Shown: positions 50,127-58,924 of the stretch, piece after piece
Layout: each line of letters begins with the position of its first letter
Numbering within the stretch: position 1 is the stretch's first letter
NCBI GenBank assembly: GCA_040878345.1
Contig: JBBDML010000022.1
Location: 1-64,000 of the forward strand
DNA: 64,000 nt
Direction of reading: 5' to 3'
DNA from: ZC4RG35 sp040878345
GTDB lineage: Bacteria > Actinomycetota > Acidimicrobiia > Spongiisociales > ZC4RG35
Notes under the pieces: generated by a model
Seen by the model: only the letters and a program-made list of their open reading frames with translations
Database searches by the model: none
What the model was told of the DNA's origin: nothing
Translations under genes and position numbers: made by a program

Positions 50127-53100
50127 TCAGGCGATCTGCTCAACCACCACGGAGGTCATGTCCTTGCGGAGGGCCTGGGAAGCACCCCCGGGCTCCATGG
50201 TGACCCCGTAGAGGACGTCTGCGGCCCCCATCGTCTGTTGCTGGTGGGTGACGATGACCAGCTGGGCGCGGCCCCGGAACTCGTCCACGATCCGCAGAAA
50301 ACGCCGCAGATTGGTGTCGTCGAGGGCCGCCTCGACCTCGTCGAGGACGTAGAACGGGCTTGGCCGGGCCTCGAAGATGGCAAAGAGGAAGGCGAGGGCG
50401 GCGAGGCTGCGCTCCCCACCGGAGAGCAGCGACATCTGGCTCAGCTTCTTGCCCATGGGCTGGGCATCGATGGAGACGCCTGACTCCGGGTCGTCGGGGT
50501 CGATGATCCGGAGTCTCCCCCTCCCCCCGGGGAAGAGAACTGCGAAGTACCGATCGAATGCCTCGGCCACCTCTCCGAAGGCGGTCTGGAACCGCTGGTC
50601 GATCTCGGCGTCGAGGGCAGCAATCACCTTGCGGAGCTCGGAGCGCGAGGTCTCCACGTCGCTCATCTGCGACACCATGAAGTCTTGTCTCTCCGAGAGC
50701 TGGCGGTACTCGGAGGCGGCGAGGGGGTTGACCGGGCCCAGCCTGCTCAGCTCGGCGAGCTTGGTGGACAGTGCCTCCTCGAGGTCGGCCCCTTCGGTGA
50801 GGTCGGGTCGTTCCGCCTGATAGGCGGCCTCCACGTCGGCATCGGCGTCCCTGCGTATCGACTCGCCAACCGACTCCCTCATCATCCTCAGCTCGGTGAG
50901 ACGGATGTCGAGCTGGGACACCCGCTCTCTCGCCGCGGTGACCGAGGTGCGGCGCTCTGAATACTCACTCTGCACCGACGTCAGCTCGGCCCGGACCGAG
51001 TCATGTCTCGCCCGAAGGCCAGCCTGTCTCTCCCGTATCTGGGCGAGACGCGCCTCCAGGACAGCCAAGCCACGCCGGGCGATCGACTCGACCGTCTCCA
51101 GCGCCGATGGGTCATAGTCGACCCGGTTCCCGGGCTCGAGACGCTCCACCTCGTCGGCGATCCGGGCGATCCGATCGGTGAGGAGGCTCTCCCTCTCCAG
51201 TATCCCCCTGAGTCGTCCGGCCGCCTCTTGCCACTCGGATCTCGCCATCTCCCGGTCTGCCGTCAACTGGAGTCGGCGTGCCTCGAGATCCTCCCAGACC
51301 CGGAGCTGCTCGGCTTCGGCGCCGTGGAGCGACTCGATTCGCCGCCGCAGTGATGCGGCCTGGGCGTCGCCGGTCTCGATCGCCAGGTTGAGAGCTGCCC
51401 GACGCTCGTCGAGCCGGCTGATCTCGGTCTCGATCCCGACCACCGAGCGCCGAAGCCTGCCCATCGCCTCGGACCTCCCGGCTACCGCGGTTTCGGCAGC
51501 TTCCAGGGCCTCCAGAGACCGCCGTTCCTTCTCGCGGCTCTGATCGAAGTCGCGTCGGGCCGAAGTGTGTATCGAGGCCGCCCTGGCGGTCTCGGTGCAG
51601 GCACGCTCCCGAGCAACCTCGGCGTTTTCGAGCATCACCGGCCCGGCGCCGTCGGGGCTGGCGATTCGAGCGCCCACGGCGGTGATCAGGTCACCGTCGG
51701 GGGTCACCGCTCTCAGGTGGGGATGAGCCGCCACCAGTTCCCAGGCAGCGCTCCAGCCTTGCACCAGGAGGACGTCACCGATCAGGATCTCGGCAAGCCC
51801 ACGATCGGATCCGGGTCCCAGGGAGTCGACCAGTGCCTCGAGGCCAAGCTTGGAGGCGACCGGGCGAGCAGGCGTGTCGGCGGGCGCCCACGGCGAGACC
51901 ACGCTCACCGAGCCGCCACCGGAGGCCTTGACCTGCCCCATCACCTCCCTGACGAAGTCTCGGCCCTCGAAGGCGATGGCATCCGCCCAGTCGCCCAATG
52001 CCGCCCCAACCGCGGCCTCGAGCCCTTCCGGGACGTCGAGCCGGGTGATCAGCGCCCCGAGAGACCCGGCTGATGACCCGGCCAACTCCCGCGCTCCCCG
52101 GTCATGCCGACCGGCAAGAGCGGATGCAATGGCATCGACGCGGGCCTCCGCCGAAGTCATGCCCAGACGGGTCTCGGCCAATGTCTCCTCGGCAGCCGAC
52201 CATTTCTCCTGGTGGGCCATCCGGGCTGCTGCCGTCTTCTGGTAATCGCCCTGGAGCAAGGCGATGGTCGAGTCCATCAGTTGGATCTCGGTGTTGATGT
52301 CGTCGACCTCACCGGTCTCGGCCTCGACCCGAGATCGCAGCATCCCGAGCCTGGCGTCGAGCGCTGCGATCTCCCGACCGTCACGGGCGAGGGCGGCTTC
52401 GAGGGCGCTCAGCTCGCCGCGAACCGCGGCCAGGGCACCTTCGGGCGAGAGGGCGGTCTGGGTGGCCAGGGCCCGCTCCTCGTCCTCGATCCGGCGGAAT
52501 CCGGCCTCTGCGGTCTCGGCCACGTTCCCAAGCCGATCCCGGTCGCGGGCGATCCCCGAGAGCTCCTCTTCGATGGCGAACGATTCGACGGAGAGATCGC
52601 GAAGACGTCCTTCAGCCGCTTCGAGACGGCCCGAGGCAGCCCGGCGACGCTCATGTGCCACCGAGACGATCCTGCGGAGTCGCTCCCCGGCCGTTTCCAG
52701 CAGAGCGCCGGCTGTGGTGTCGCGGTCGAGCTCGGCGCCAACCTCCGAGGCCTGATCGGTGAGCCGGGCCAAGTCGGCCTCCAGGGTATGCATCCGGCCC
52801 TGGTCGACCTGGAGCCCTTCGAGCAGCCTGGCCCGCTCCGAAGAGGCGATTGTCAAGTCGCGGTCATGGGCTGCCAGCGACTGGCCCCCCAGGAAGAGCC
52901 GCAGGGCTACGACTTCGGCTTTGAGACCGTCGTAACGCTCGGCGGCGCGCGCCTGTCGCCTCAGAGGCCGAATCTGACGGGTGATCTCGGCGAGGATGTC
53001 CTGAAGCCTGAGCAGGTCCTCGTCTGTCCGCTCCAGCCTGCGCTCCGCCCGCTCCTTGCGACGCCGATGCTTGAGGATCCCGGCGGCCTCCTCGATCACC

Positions 53101-53576
53101 GCACGATGGTCTTCGGGCGAGGCGCTCAGGACCTCGCCGATCTCCCCCTGGCCGATGATCACGTGCTGATGCCGTCCCACGCCGGAGTCGGAGAGGAGGT
53201 CCTGGATGTCCATCAACCGACAGCCGACCCCATTGAGCTCGTAGTCGCTCGAACCGTCCCGGTAGAGACGGCGGGTGATCGCCACCTCGTCGAGATCGAG
53301 GTCGATCTCACGATCGGCGTTGTCGATGACCAGCACCACCTCGGCCCGATTGAGGGCGGGCCGGGTGGCAGTGCCGGCAAAGATCACATCCTCCATCTTC
53401 GGAGTGCGAAGGCTCTTGGGCGACTGGGTGCCGAGGACCCAGGAGAGGGCGTCGACCAGATTCGACTTGCCCGAGCCGTTGGGCCCGACGACAACGGTGA
53501 CACCGGGACGGAACTCGAGACGGGCGCGATCGGCGAACGATTTGAACCCGGTCAGCTTCAATGACTTGAGATACAC
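50127..53576 (-). CDS. smc: Chromosome segregation protein SMC
   Basis: 1149 residues, normal. Head: MYLKSLKLTGFKSFADRARLEF and VVVGPNGSGKSNLVDALSWVLG (Walker A 31-38). Coiled coil about 170-480 and 650-990, with the hinge between (GSLGALITRLDVPEGLEAAVGAALGDWADAI, and VKASGGGSVSVVSPWAP). C-terminal signature LSGGERSLAALAFLFAIF and Walker B PFYVLDEVEAALDDTN. Condenses and aligns the chromosome. GTG start. scpA/scpB are not in the window. Confidence 0.97.
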   Translation of the reverse strand: MYLKSLKLTGFKSFADRARLEFRPGVTVVVGPNGSGKSNLVDALSWVLGTQSPKSLRTPKMEDVIFAGTATRPALNRAEVVLVIDNADREIDLDLDEVAITRRLYRDGSSDYELNGVGCRLMDIQDLLSDSGVGRHQHVIIGQGEIGEVLSASPEDHRAVIEEAAGILKHRRRKERAERRLERTDEDLLRLQDILAEITRQIRPLRRQARAAERYDGLKAEVVALRLFLGGQSLAAHDRDLTIASSERARLLEGLQVDQGRMHTLEADLARLTDQASEVGAELDRDTTAGALLETAGERLRRIVSVAHERRRAASGRLEAAEGRLRDLSVESFAIEEELSGIARDRDRLGNVAETAEAGFRRIEDEERALATQTALSPEGALAAVRGELSALEAALARDGREIAALDARLGMLRSRVEAETGEVDDINTEIQLMDSTIALLQGDYQKTAAARMAHQEKWSAAEETLAETRLGMTSAEARVDAIASALAGRHDRGARELAGSSAGSLGALITRLDVPEGLEAAVGAALGDWADAIAFEGRDFVREVMGQVKASGGGSVSVVSPWAPADTPARPVASKLGLEALVDSLGPGSDRGLAEILIGDVLLVQGWSAAWELVAAHPHLRAVTPDGDLITAVGARIASPDGAGPVMLENAEVARERACTETARAASIHTSARRDFDQSREKERRSLEALEAAETAVAGRSEAMGRLRRSVVGIETEISRLDERRAALNLAIETGDAQAASLRRRIESLHGAEAEQLRVWEDLEARRLQLTADREMARSEWQEAAGRLRGILERESLLTDRIARIADEVERLEPGNRVDYDPSALETVESIARRGLAVLEARLAQIRERQAGLRARHDSVRAELTSVQSEYSERRTSVTAARERVSQLDIRLTELRMMRESVGESIRRDADADVEAAYQAERPDLTEGADLEEALSTKLAELSRLGPVNPLAASEYRQLSERQDFMVSQMSDVETSRSELRKVIAALDAEIDQRFQTAFGEVAEAFDRYFAVLFPGGRGRLRIIDPDDPESGVSIDAQPMGKKLSQMSLLSGGERSLAALAFLFAIFEARPSPFYVLDEVEAALDDTNLRRFLRIVDEFRGRAQLVIVTHQQQTMGAADVLYGVTMEPGGASQALRKDMTSVVVEQIA

Positions 53577-53637
53577 AGTTATCTACCTGGCGAATGACAT
53601 GACTGTGATTACCCGTCCAGGCTAACAAGACCTGCCA

Positions 53638-54468
53638 TCAGGCCTGGCACTTGGGGCAGAAATGGGTCGAGCGCTGCCGAACCACGATCCTCTCGACAGG
53701 GCTGTCGCAAACCGGGCAGGGCCGACCCGTCCTGGCGTAGACCCTGAGACGGCCCAGGTTTTCCCCTGCGGTTCCATCCGGCAGGAGATAAGCGAGGTCC
53801 TCGAGTGTTGTTCCGCCCGATTCGATTGCCTCAGCCAGGATCTCGCCCATGGCCAGGACCAGGGCTCCGGCCCTGGCGACCCCCAACTCCCCTCCGGGGG
53901 TGAGGGGATGGATCCTCGCCAGATGGAGGATCTCGTCGGCGTAGATGTTTCCCAAACCCGCCACCGGGCCCTGGTCGAGGAGCAGCGCCTTGATCGGTGC
54001 GGTCCTCCCCGCCAGGCGCTTCACCAGCTCGGTGGCGTCAGGCGGCTCCTCCCAGGCATCGGGGCCGAGACGTCGCAAGGGCGACTCGTGGATCTCGTCC
54101 TCGTCGAGGACGGCCACGAACCCGAAGGTCCTGGGATCGACGAAGCGCACCTCTACCCGATCGTCCAGCACCGCCACCAAGTGGGTGTGGGCCACCCGCT
54201 CCTCAGACCCGTCCCCCAGGCTGAATCGGCCCGACATCCCGAGGTGGGCGATCAGCACGAATCCGTCGTCGAGATCGGCCACCAGGAATTTGCCATGCCG
54301 GCGCATCGACTCCACCCGGCGACCGAACAGCCGGGCTTCCACCTCCTGGGGTGAGGCGTTGAGCCGGGCAGTGCGTGGATGGGTGACGCTCACCGAGGTG
54401 ACCGTTCTGCCCACCATTGCAGTCTCGAGATGGCGTCTGGTGATCTCGACCTCTGGAAGCTCGGGCAA
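53638..54468 (-). CDS. mutM: Formamidopyrimidine-DNA glycosylase
   Basis: Removes oxidised purines. 276 residues. Catalytic Pro2 and Glu3 in MPELPEVEITRRHLETAMVG; the central Lys in RRHGKFLVADL; helix-two-turn-helix ALLLDQGPVAGLGNIYADEILHLA; zinc finger CPVCDSPVERIVVRQRSTHFCPKC. The start is TTG at 54466-54468, fixed by the need for Pro at position 2; AGAGGA lies very close upstream. Confidence 0.96.
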   Translation of the reverse strand: MPELPEVEITRRHLETAMVGRTVTSVSVTHPRTARLNASPQEVEARLFGRRVESMRRHGKFLVADLDDGFVLIAHLGMSGRFSLGDGSEERVAHTHLVAVLDDRVEVRFVDPRTFGFVAVLDEDEIHESPLRRLGPDAWEEPPDATELVKRLAGRTAPIKALLLDQGPVAGLGNIYADEILHLARIHPLTPGGELGVARAGALVLAMGEILAEAIESGGTTLEDLAYLLPDGTAGENLGRLRVYARTGRPCPVCDSPVERIVVRQRSTHFCPKCQA

Positions 54469-54494
54469 GTCCTCTCACCGGCTCGGTGGGCGAT

Positions 54495-54500
54495 TACGGT
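54495..54500 (+). promoter_or_regulatory. Candidate -10 (TACGGT) for the membrane protein at 54510
   Basis: TACGGT with 9 nt before the ATG, slightly farther than the other leaderless cases. It lies in the 41-bp gap between divergent mutM and this gene. Confidence 0.35.
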
Positions 54501-54509
54501 ACCGGGCCG

Positions 54510-55400
54510 ATGCGGATACTCCCCCGCCCGTTTGGCCAGGTGCTGAATGACGCTCTCGGCTCCCTGCTTCGAACCTGGAGACCGCTGGCATCGACGGCGA
54601 TCATGGTATTCCTGCCGGTGGGAGCGGCCACTCTGCTCGTCTTCGAGCTGTCAGGCGCCACCGATTTCCTCGAGGCCGTCCTCTCCGAGCCCTCATCCTT
54701 CAGGACCCTCCCCAACGATGTCCTCCTCGAGCTCGCCCGGCCTTTCATCTTGGCCACGACCATCGCACTCGCCCTGCAGGGCTTGGCCACGCTCTACGTC
54801 TATCTGGTCTGTCATCGGTTGACGGCCCTCGACATCAAGGGCGAGCCCTGGAATGCCAGGATCGAGCGGCGAAACGCATTACGGCGATACGGGCGCGCCC
54901 TGGTGTCGTCGCTCATCGTGTTGACGGCCGTGAGTGCCCTCATCGCCCTAGGGGCCCTGGCGTGGGGCATACCGGCGGCGATGGTGGGAACCCCAAACTC
55001 GACGAGTGCCGTGATCGCAGCCTCCCTGTTGGTGGCTCTCCTCGCCCCTGGCGTCTGGCTGGGGATATCACAATCGATGCTGACCTCGGTGCTCTCGTTG
55101 GAGGAGCTGGGGATCACTCGCTCCCTCCGCCGAAGCCACGCCCTGGTCAAAGGCAGATGGTGGGCGACGTTCGGATTCCTGGCAATGATCGGGTTGCTCG
55201 GTTCGGTGGCGATCCAGTTGATCCAGATCGTGGCTATCCCGATGGCGGCGGTTGGGGGTGTCGGGTTCGGGCTGATCCTGGTGTCACTTTTGGGCCTGGC
55301 CGCCCAGGGGCCCATCGTCGCTGCGATGGGCGCGGCCTACACCCACTGGTACGTCGACCTGCGATCCCGTCGCGAGCCGTTCATGCGAGATCAGCTCTGA
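54510..55400 (+). CDS. Multi-pass membrane protein, GPDPase-membrane-domain-like
   Basis: 296 residues with about six membrane helices: LASTAIMVFLPVGAATLLVFEL, FILATTIALALQGLATLYVYLV, ALVSSLIVLTAVSALIALGALAWGIPAAM in part, AVIAASLLVALLAPGVWLGIS, WATFGFLAMIGLLGSVAIQLIQIV and GFGLILVSLLGLAAQGPIVAAMG. The motif LRRSHALVKGRWW before the fourth helix pair is typical of the glycerophosphoryl-diester-phosphodiesterase membrane-domain superfamily; no catalytic domain is attached. Function unknown. Its 3' end overlaps rnc by 10 nt, tail to tail. Confidence 0.75.
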   Translation: MRILPRPFGQVLNDALGSLLRTWRPLASTAIMVFLPVGAATLLVFELSGATDFLEAVLSEPSSFRTLPNDVLLELARPFILATTIALALQGLATLYVYLVCHRLTALDIKGEPWNARIERRNALRRYGRALVSSLIVLTAVSALIALGALAWGIPAAMVGTPNSTSAVIAASLLVALLAPGVWLGISQSMLTSVLSLEELGITRSLRRSHALVKGRWWATFGFLAMIGLLGSVAIQLIQIVAIPMAAVGGVGFGLILVSLLGLAAQGPIVAAMGAAYTHWYVDLRSRREPFMRDQL

Positions 55401-56059
55401 CTGAGCGTCTCCAACGCCACCTGTGCCGCCATCTGCTCGGCGTCCCTCTTGGAGCGCCCCTCGCCGGTGCCCGCCACCGCGCCGTCGATCACCGCCCTGG
55501 CCACGAATCGGCGGTCGTGATCCGGCCCTGAGCCGTCGACCTCGTAGATCGGGCGCCGGCCCACGCGGGCCAGCTCCTCTTGAAGGCGGGTCTTGTAGTC
55601 CTTGACCCCTGGCCTCATGGCGCGTTCTGAGACTCGGTCGATCCAGAGCCCGAGGATCACATCGGTTGCCGCCTCCAGCCCGCCGTCCAGGTACACGGCC
55701 CCCAGGATGGCCTCGACCGCATTGGCCAGGATCGAAGCCTTGGTCCTGCCCCCGGTCCGCTCCTCCCCCGATGCCAGTTCGACGAATCGGCCGAGATCCA
55801 GCTCGTGTGCCACCTCGGCAAGGGTCGGCTTGCTGACCAACGCCGCCCTCACCTTTGCCATCTGGCCTTCCGCCAGATGCGGATAAGCGCTGAAAAGATG
55901 GCCGGTGATCACCAGCTGGAGGACGGCATCCCCGAGGAACTCGAGACGCTCGTTGTCGGTGCGGCCCGGGTCCTCGGAGCTGATCGAGCGATGGGTCAAC
56001 GCCAGCCGCAGCAGCGCCGGATCGGAGAAGGTGTGACCGAGGCTGGCGTCGAGGGTCAT
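55391..56059 (-). CDS. rnc: Ribonuclease III
   Basis: Cuts double-stranded RNA, including rRNA precursors. 222 residues. Signature DNERLEFLGDAVLQLVITGHLF, metal site also in ILANAVEAILGAVYLDGG, and a C-terminal dsRNA-binding domain (KTRLQEELARVGRRPIYEVDGSG and GRSKRDAEQMAAQVALETL). ATGA overlap with plsX. A candidate to act on the rpsO-pnp hairpins. Confidence 0.96.
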   Translation of the reverse strand: MTLDASLGHTFSDPALLRLALTHRSISSEDPGRTDNERLEFLGDAVLQLVITGHLFSAYPHLAEGQMAKVRAALVSKPTLAEVAHELDLGRFVELASGEERTGGRTKASILANAVEAILGAVYLDGGLEAATDVILGLWIDRVSERAMRPGVKDYKTRLQEELARVGRRPIYEVDGSGPDHDRRFVARAVIDGAVAGTGEGRSKRDAEQMAAQVALETLSQS

Positions 56060-57024
56060 CCCAACTGGGCGGCGATCTGTCCGGGTAGATCGCGATCCGC
56101 ACCTTCCGAGGCCATGGCCAAGGCATTGGACATGGCGACTCGCGTCGACGACCCGTGGGCGATCACGGTCACCGCCCTCACCCCCAACAACTGGGCGCCC
56201 CCGTAGGTTTCGGGGTCGAGCTTCTCCCTCACCGTGGTCAGAGCCGGGAACACCTGGACCTGGATCTCCGATGAGAGCTTGGAGATGGCCTCGAGAAAAT
56301 ACTGGGTGACCAGCTTGGCGGCTCCCTCGGTGGTCTTGAGGAAGACATTCCCGGTGAAGCCGTCGGTCACCACCACGTCGGCGCGATCGGTTGCGATGTC
56401 ACTCCCCTCGAGATTGCCGATGAAGTTGAGGGTCCCCGCCTCCAGGAGGTCATAGGCGGCCCTCTCCAGATCGCGGCCCTTCCCCTTCTCCTCCCCATTG
56501 CAGAGCAGGCCAACCCTCGGGTTCTCCACACCGAGAAGAATGCGGGCGGCCACCGTGCCCATCACCGCGAACTGGAACAATTGCTCAGGCGTCACCTCGG
56601 GGTTGGCGCCCGAGTCGAGGACCAGGGTGGGGGTCCCATGAGTGGGGAATATCGAGGCGATGGCGGGTCTGATCACTCCGCGGATCCGGCCGATGATGAT
56701 GGCGGCAGCGGCCATCGCCGCCCCTGTAGACCCGGCGCTGACCAACCCGGAGGCCGAGCCCTCGGCCACGAGGCGGGCGGCAACGCTGATGGAGGCCCCG
56801 GGCCTCTCCCTCAACGCCCGAGCCGGGTCGTCTCCCATCCCGATCACCTCACCGGCCTCGACGATGGGGATATCTGCCTGGTGCGATTCGAGCTCGGGGG
56901 CCAGCAGGTCGCGCCGGCCGACCAGGACCACGTCGACACCGCGCCGCGTGGCATCCACGGCTCCGGCCACGGTCTCGGAAGGGGCGAAGTCGCCCCCCAT
57001 TGCGTCGAGGGCGATCCGGGCCAA
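56056..57024 (-). CDS. plsX: Phosphate acyltransferase PlsX
   Basis: Makes acyl-phosphate from acyl-ACP for phospholipid synthesis. 322 residues: ARIALDAMGGDFAPSETVAGAVDA, GSTGAAMAAAAIIIGRI, VLDSGANPEVTPEQLFQFAVMG, NPRVGLLCNGEEKGKG and VVTDGFTGNVFLKTTEGAAKLV are family blocks. TTG start at 57022-57024, 4 nt after rpmF. The rpmF-plsX pair is standard, here followed by rnc rather than fab genes. Confidence 0.95.
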   Translation of the reverse strand: MARIALDAMGGDFAPSETVAGAVDATRRGVDVVLVGRRDLLAPELESHQADIPIVEAGEVIGMGDDPARALRERPGASISVAARLVAEGSASGLVSAGSTGAAMAAAAIIIGRIRGVIRPAIASIFPTHGTPTLVLDSGANPEVTPEQLFQFAVMGTVAARILLGVENPRVGLLCNGEEKGKGRDLERAAYDLLEAGTLNFIGNLEGSDIATDRADVVVTDGFTGNVFLKTTEGAAKLVTQYFLEAISKLSSEIQVQVFPALTTVREKLDPETYGGAQLLGVRAVTVIAHGSSTRVAMSNALAMASEGADRDLPGQIAAQLG

Positions 57025-57028
57025 GTGG

Positions 57029-57205
57029 TCAGCCCGTCTCTATTACTTCGCGGCCGGCATAGGTGCCGCACTCCCGACATGCGCGATGGGGGAGCTTCGG
57101 CTTGCCGCACTGCTCGCAGGCGACGGTGGTGGGGGCGCTCACCTTCCAGGCGGCCTTGCGGCGGCGGGTGCGGGAGCGCGACATCTTCTTCTTGGGCACC
57201 GCCAT
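57029..57205 (-). CDS. rpmF: 50S ribosomal protein L32, zinc-binding form
   Basis: 58 residues: MAVPKKKMSRSRTRRRKAAW, then CEQCGKPKLPHRACRECGTY. Four cysteines show the zinc (C+) form. AAGGAG lies 8 nt before the ATG at 57205; an in-frame GTG three codons up overlaps that Shine-Dalgarno and is rejected. Confidence 0.96.
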   Translation of the reverse strand: MAVPKKKMSRSRTRRRKAAWKVSAPTTVACEQCGKPKLPHRACRECGTYAGREVIETG

Positions 57206-57224
57206 CAGGGGCACTCCTTGGTAC

Positions 57225-57716
57225 TCAGGGATCGAACAGGTCTTTGAGGGCTGCGAACGGGGAGTCGGTGTCGTCTCCGTGCCCGTCGCACGGGTCAGTA
57301 TTCAAGTCGTTTCCACACACTGGGCAAAGTCCTCGACAGTCCCGGCGACAGAGGGGCGCCAGGGGTATCCCCAGGGCGAGCTCGTCGGTTATCGGGGCGC
57401 CCAGATCGACCTGACCACCGACGATTACATAGCCATCCTCATCCGGGATTTTCGAGAAGTGCTGGGAGCCCTCCACCTCGATGTTCTCGACCCACTCGGT
57501 CAGACACCGAACACACCTCAAATCGGCGACGGCCCTGGTGGTGAAGCTTGCCTGGACACCGTCGACGGTTCCCACCACCACCCCGCTGGCCTGCATCGGG
57601 CCGGTCACGGTGGAATCACCGAGACGGAGACTCACCACCCGCGACCCGGTGAATACCCGGCTCTTCTCGGGGTGACCGATCAGGTCATCGACCCGAAGCA
57701 CCAACTCGGGGCTCAT
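57225..57716 (-). CDS. yceD: YceD/DUF177 protein
   Basis: 163 residues. DUF177 pattern: RVFTGSRVVSLRLGDSTVTGP, TTRAVADLRCVRCLTEW and LCRRDCRGLCPVCGNDLNTDPC, with two Cys pairs that could bind metal. Always next to rpmF; implicated in 23S rRNA or ribosome maturation in other organisms. ATG with TAGGCT 6 nt upstream; heads the yceD-rpmF-plsX-rnc unit. Confidence 0.92.
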   Translation of the reverse strand: MSPELVLRVDDLIGHPEKSRVFTGSRVVSLRLGDSTVTGPMQASGVVVGTVDGVQASFTTRAVADLRCVRCLTEWVENIEVEGSQHFSKIPDEDGYVIVGGQVDLGAPITDELALGIPLAPLCRRDCRGLCPVCGNDLNTDPCDGHGDDTDSPFAALKDLFDP

Positions 57717-57722
57717 CAGCCA

Positions 57723-57728
57723 AGCCTA
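57723..57728 (-). promoter_or_regulatory. Predicted leaderless promoter -10 (TAGGCT) for yceD-rpmF-plsX-rnc
   Basis: TAGGCT on the minus strand with 6 nt before the yceD ATG and no Shine-Dalgarno. The palindrome array starts 30 bp upstream of it. Confidence 0.5.
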
Positions 57729-57757
57729 CGAAACTTGGACCAGTGCGCGGGGATAGC

Positions 57758-57877
57758 GAACCCAGGGTTCGTGCCACCGCTCAGCGACGCCCAGAGCCCC
57801 GGGTTCGAGGGCGACGACCCCCACCAGCAAACCCAGGGTTCCTACCCCCGCTCAGCGACGTCGGTAACCCTGGGTTC
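57758..57877. repeat. Array of four 13-bp imperfect palindromes, 35-36 bp period
   Basis: Cores GAACCCAGGGTTC (57758-57770), GAGCCCCGGGTTC (57794-57806), AAACCCAGGGTTC (57829-57841) and TAACCCTGGGTTC (57865-57877) are spaced 36, 35 and 36 bp. Copies 1 and 3 extend to a 32-bp unit with 28 identities that ends in CCGCTCAGCGACG. The array fills the 204-bp gap between sepIVA and yceD, upstream of the yceD promoter. Regular spacing suggests an operator array or a small intergenic repeat family; which of these is not known. Confidence 0.75.
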
Positions 57878-57920
57878 CGCCCCACTGGAGAAGGATCCGC
57901 TCCTCGTCTACAGGACGGTG

Positions 57921-58460
57921 TCAGATGGGGACTTCGGGTGGGCGGGGACGGGCCTGGTGCAGCTCGTCACGAGCCGTCTGGATCTGGGCCACGATCCCGT
58001 TGAGGAGGTGCTCGACCCGCTCCAGACTCTTTTCGATGTAATCCTCCGCCTCGAGGCGGAGACGCCGGGAGTCGCCCTCGGCACGGCGCACCAGGATGTT
58101 GGCCTCTTCCACCGCCTCGGCCACGATGCTGGAGTCGGCGACAAGGTCGTCGGCCTCGGTGCGGGCATGGCCCAGCACCTCACGGGCCTTCTCGTTGGTC
58201 CTGGAGATGAAGGCCTCGCGCTCTCGAACCATCCAACGGGCGGCGCGCAGCTCGTCGGGGAGGCTGGCGCGCAGGCGCTCCAGCATGTCGAGGAACATCT
58301 CCCGGTCGACGAGGGCGTTGGCCGAGAGGGGCATACCCTTGGCCTCGTGGACGTGAACGATCAGGTCGTCGACGAGATCCAGGATGTCGGAGGTCTCGTG
58401 ACGCCCGGTGGCGTCGATCACCACCTCGGTGTCGTGGTCTATCTGTGTTTCCTGGGTCAT
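57921..58460 (-). CDS. SepIVA-like DivIVA-family coiled-coil protein
   Basis: 179 residues, largely helical: ILDLVDDLIVHVHEAKGMPLSANALVDREMFLDMLERLRASLPDELRAARWMVREREAFI in part, then EKAREVLGHARTEADDLVADS, then ANILVRRAEGDSRRLRLEAEDYIEKSLERVE. Composition and the AxxEAxxL heptads match the DivIVA-like protein of actinobacteria (mycobacterial SepIVA), which also lies beside the yceD gene and acts in division and envelope growth. ATGA overlap with coaD. Confidence 0.75.
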   Translation of the reverse strand: MTQETQIDHDTEVVIDATGRHETSDILDLVDDLIVHVHEAKGMPLSANALVDREMFLDMLERLRASLPDELRAARWMVREREAFISRTNEKAREVLGHARTEADDLVADSSIVAEAVEEANILVRRAEGDSRRLRLEAEDYIEKSLERVEHLLNGIVAQIQTARDELHQARPRPPEVPI

Positions 58461-58924
58461 TGCAAACGCTCCTTGAGTGCCTTCTCCACGATGTCGGGGA
58501 CCAGACCGCTCACCGATCCCCCGAGTCTCGCCACCTCTTTGACCAATGACGACGAGATGAACCTCAACTCGGGGCGGGTGGGGATGAACACCGTCTCCAT
58601 CCCGGTGAGGTGCCGGTTCATCTGCGCCATCTGGGTCTCGTACTCATAGTCACCACCGGTCCGCAGCCCCTTGATCACCAGATCGACGCCCATCTCCCTG
58701 GCGTGCTCGACCAAGAGACCGCTGAAAGTGATGACCTCCACGGCTTCCCCATATATCTCGCTGAACAGCGACACCCGCTCCGCAGCGGTGAACAGGGCCG
58801 ACTTCGACGGGTTGTCGATGACCGACACCACCACCCGGTCGAAGAGCTCGATGGCCCTGTCGATCAGATCGATGTGCCCGCTGGTCGGCGGGTCAAAACT
58901 CCCCGGGCATAGGGCGCTGGTCAT
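58457..58924 (-). CDS. coaD: Phosphopantetheine adenylyltransferase
   Basis: Penultimate step of CoA synthesis. 155 residues: ALCPGSFDPPTSGHIDLIDRAIELFD with the TxGH nucleotidyl-transfer motif, VDLVIKGLRTGGDYEYETQMAQMNRHL and TRPELRFISSSLVKEVARLGGSVSGLVP in part. The ATG lies 32 nt inside the rsmD 3' end. Confidence 0.96.
   Translation of the reverse strand: MTSALCPGSFDPPTSGHIDLIDRAIELFDRVVVSVIDNPSKSALFTAAERVSLFSEIYGEAVEVITFSGLLVEHAREMGVDLVIKGLRTGGDYEYETQMAQMNRHLTGMETVFIPTRPELRFISSSLVKEVARLGGSVSGLVPDIVEKALKERLQ

Noticed and set aside
53577..53637. tRNA or small RNA between smc and mutM
   Set aside because: Only 61 bp, no foldable cloverleaf or strong stem.
57758..57877. CRISPR array
   Set aside because: Only four short, imperfect palindromic cores; copies 1 and 3 share their flanks and no cas gene is near. 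Repeats and spacers are not of CRISPR form.
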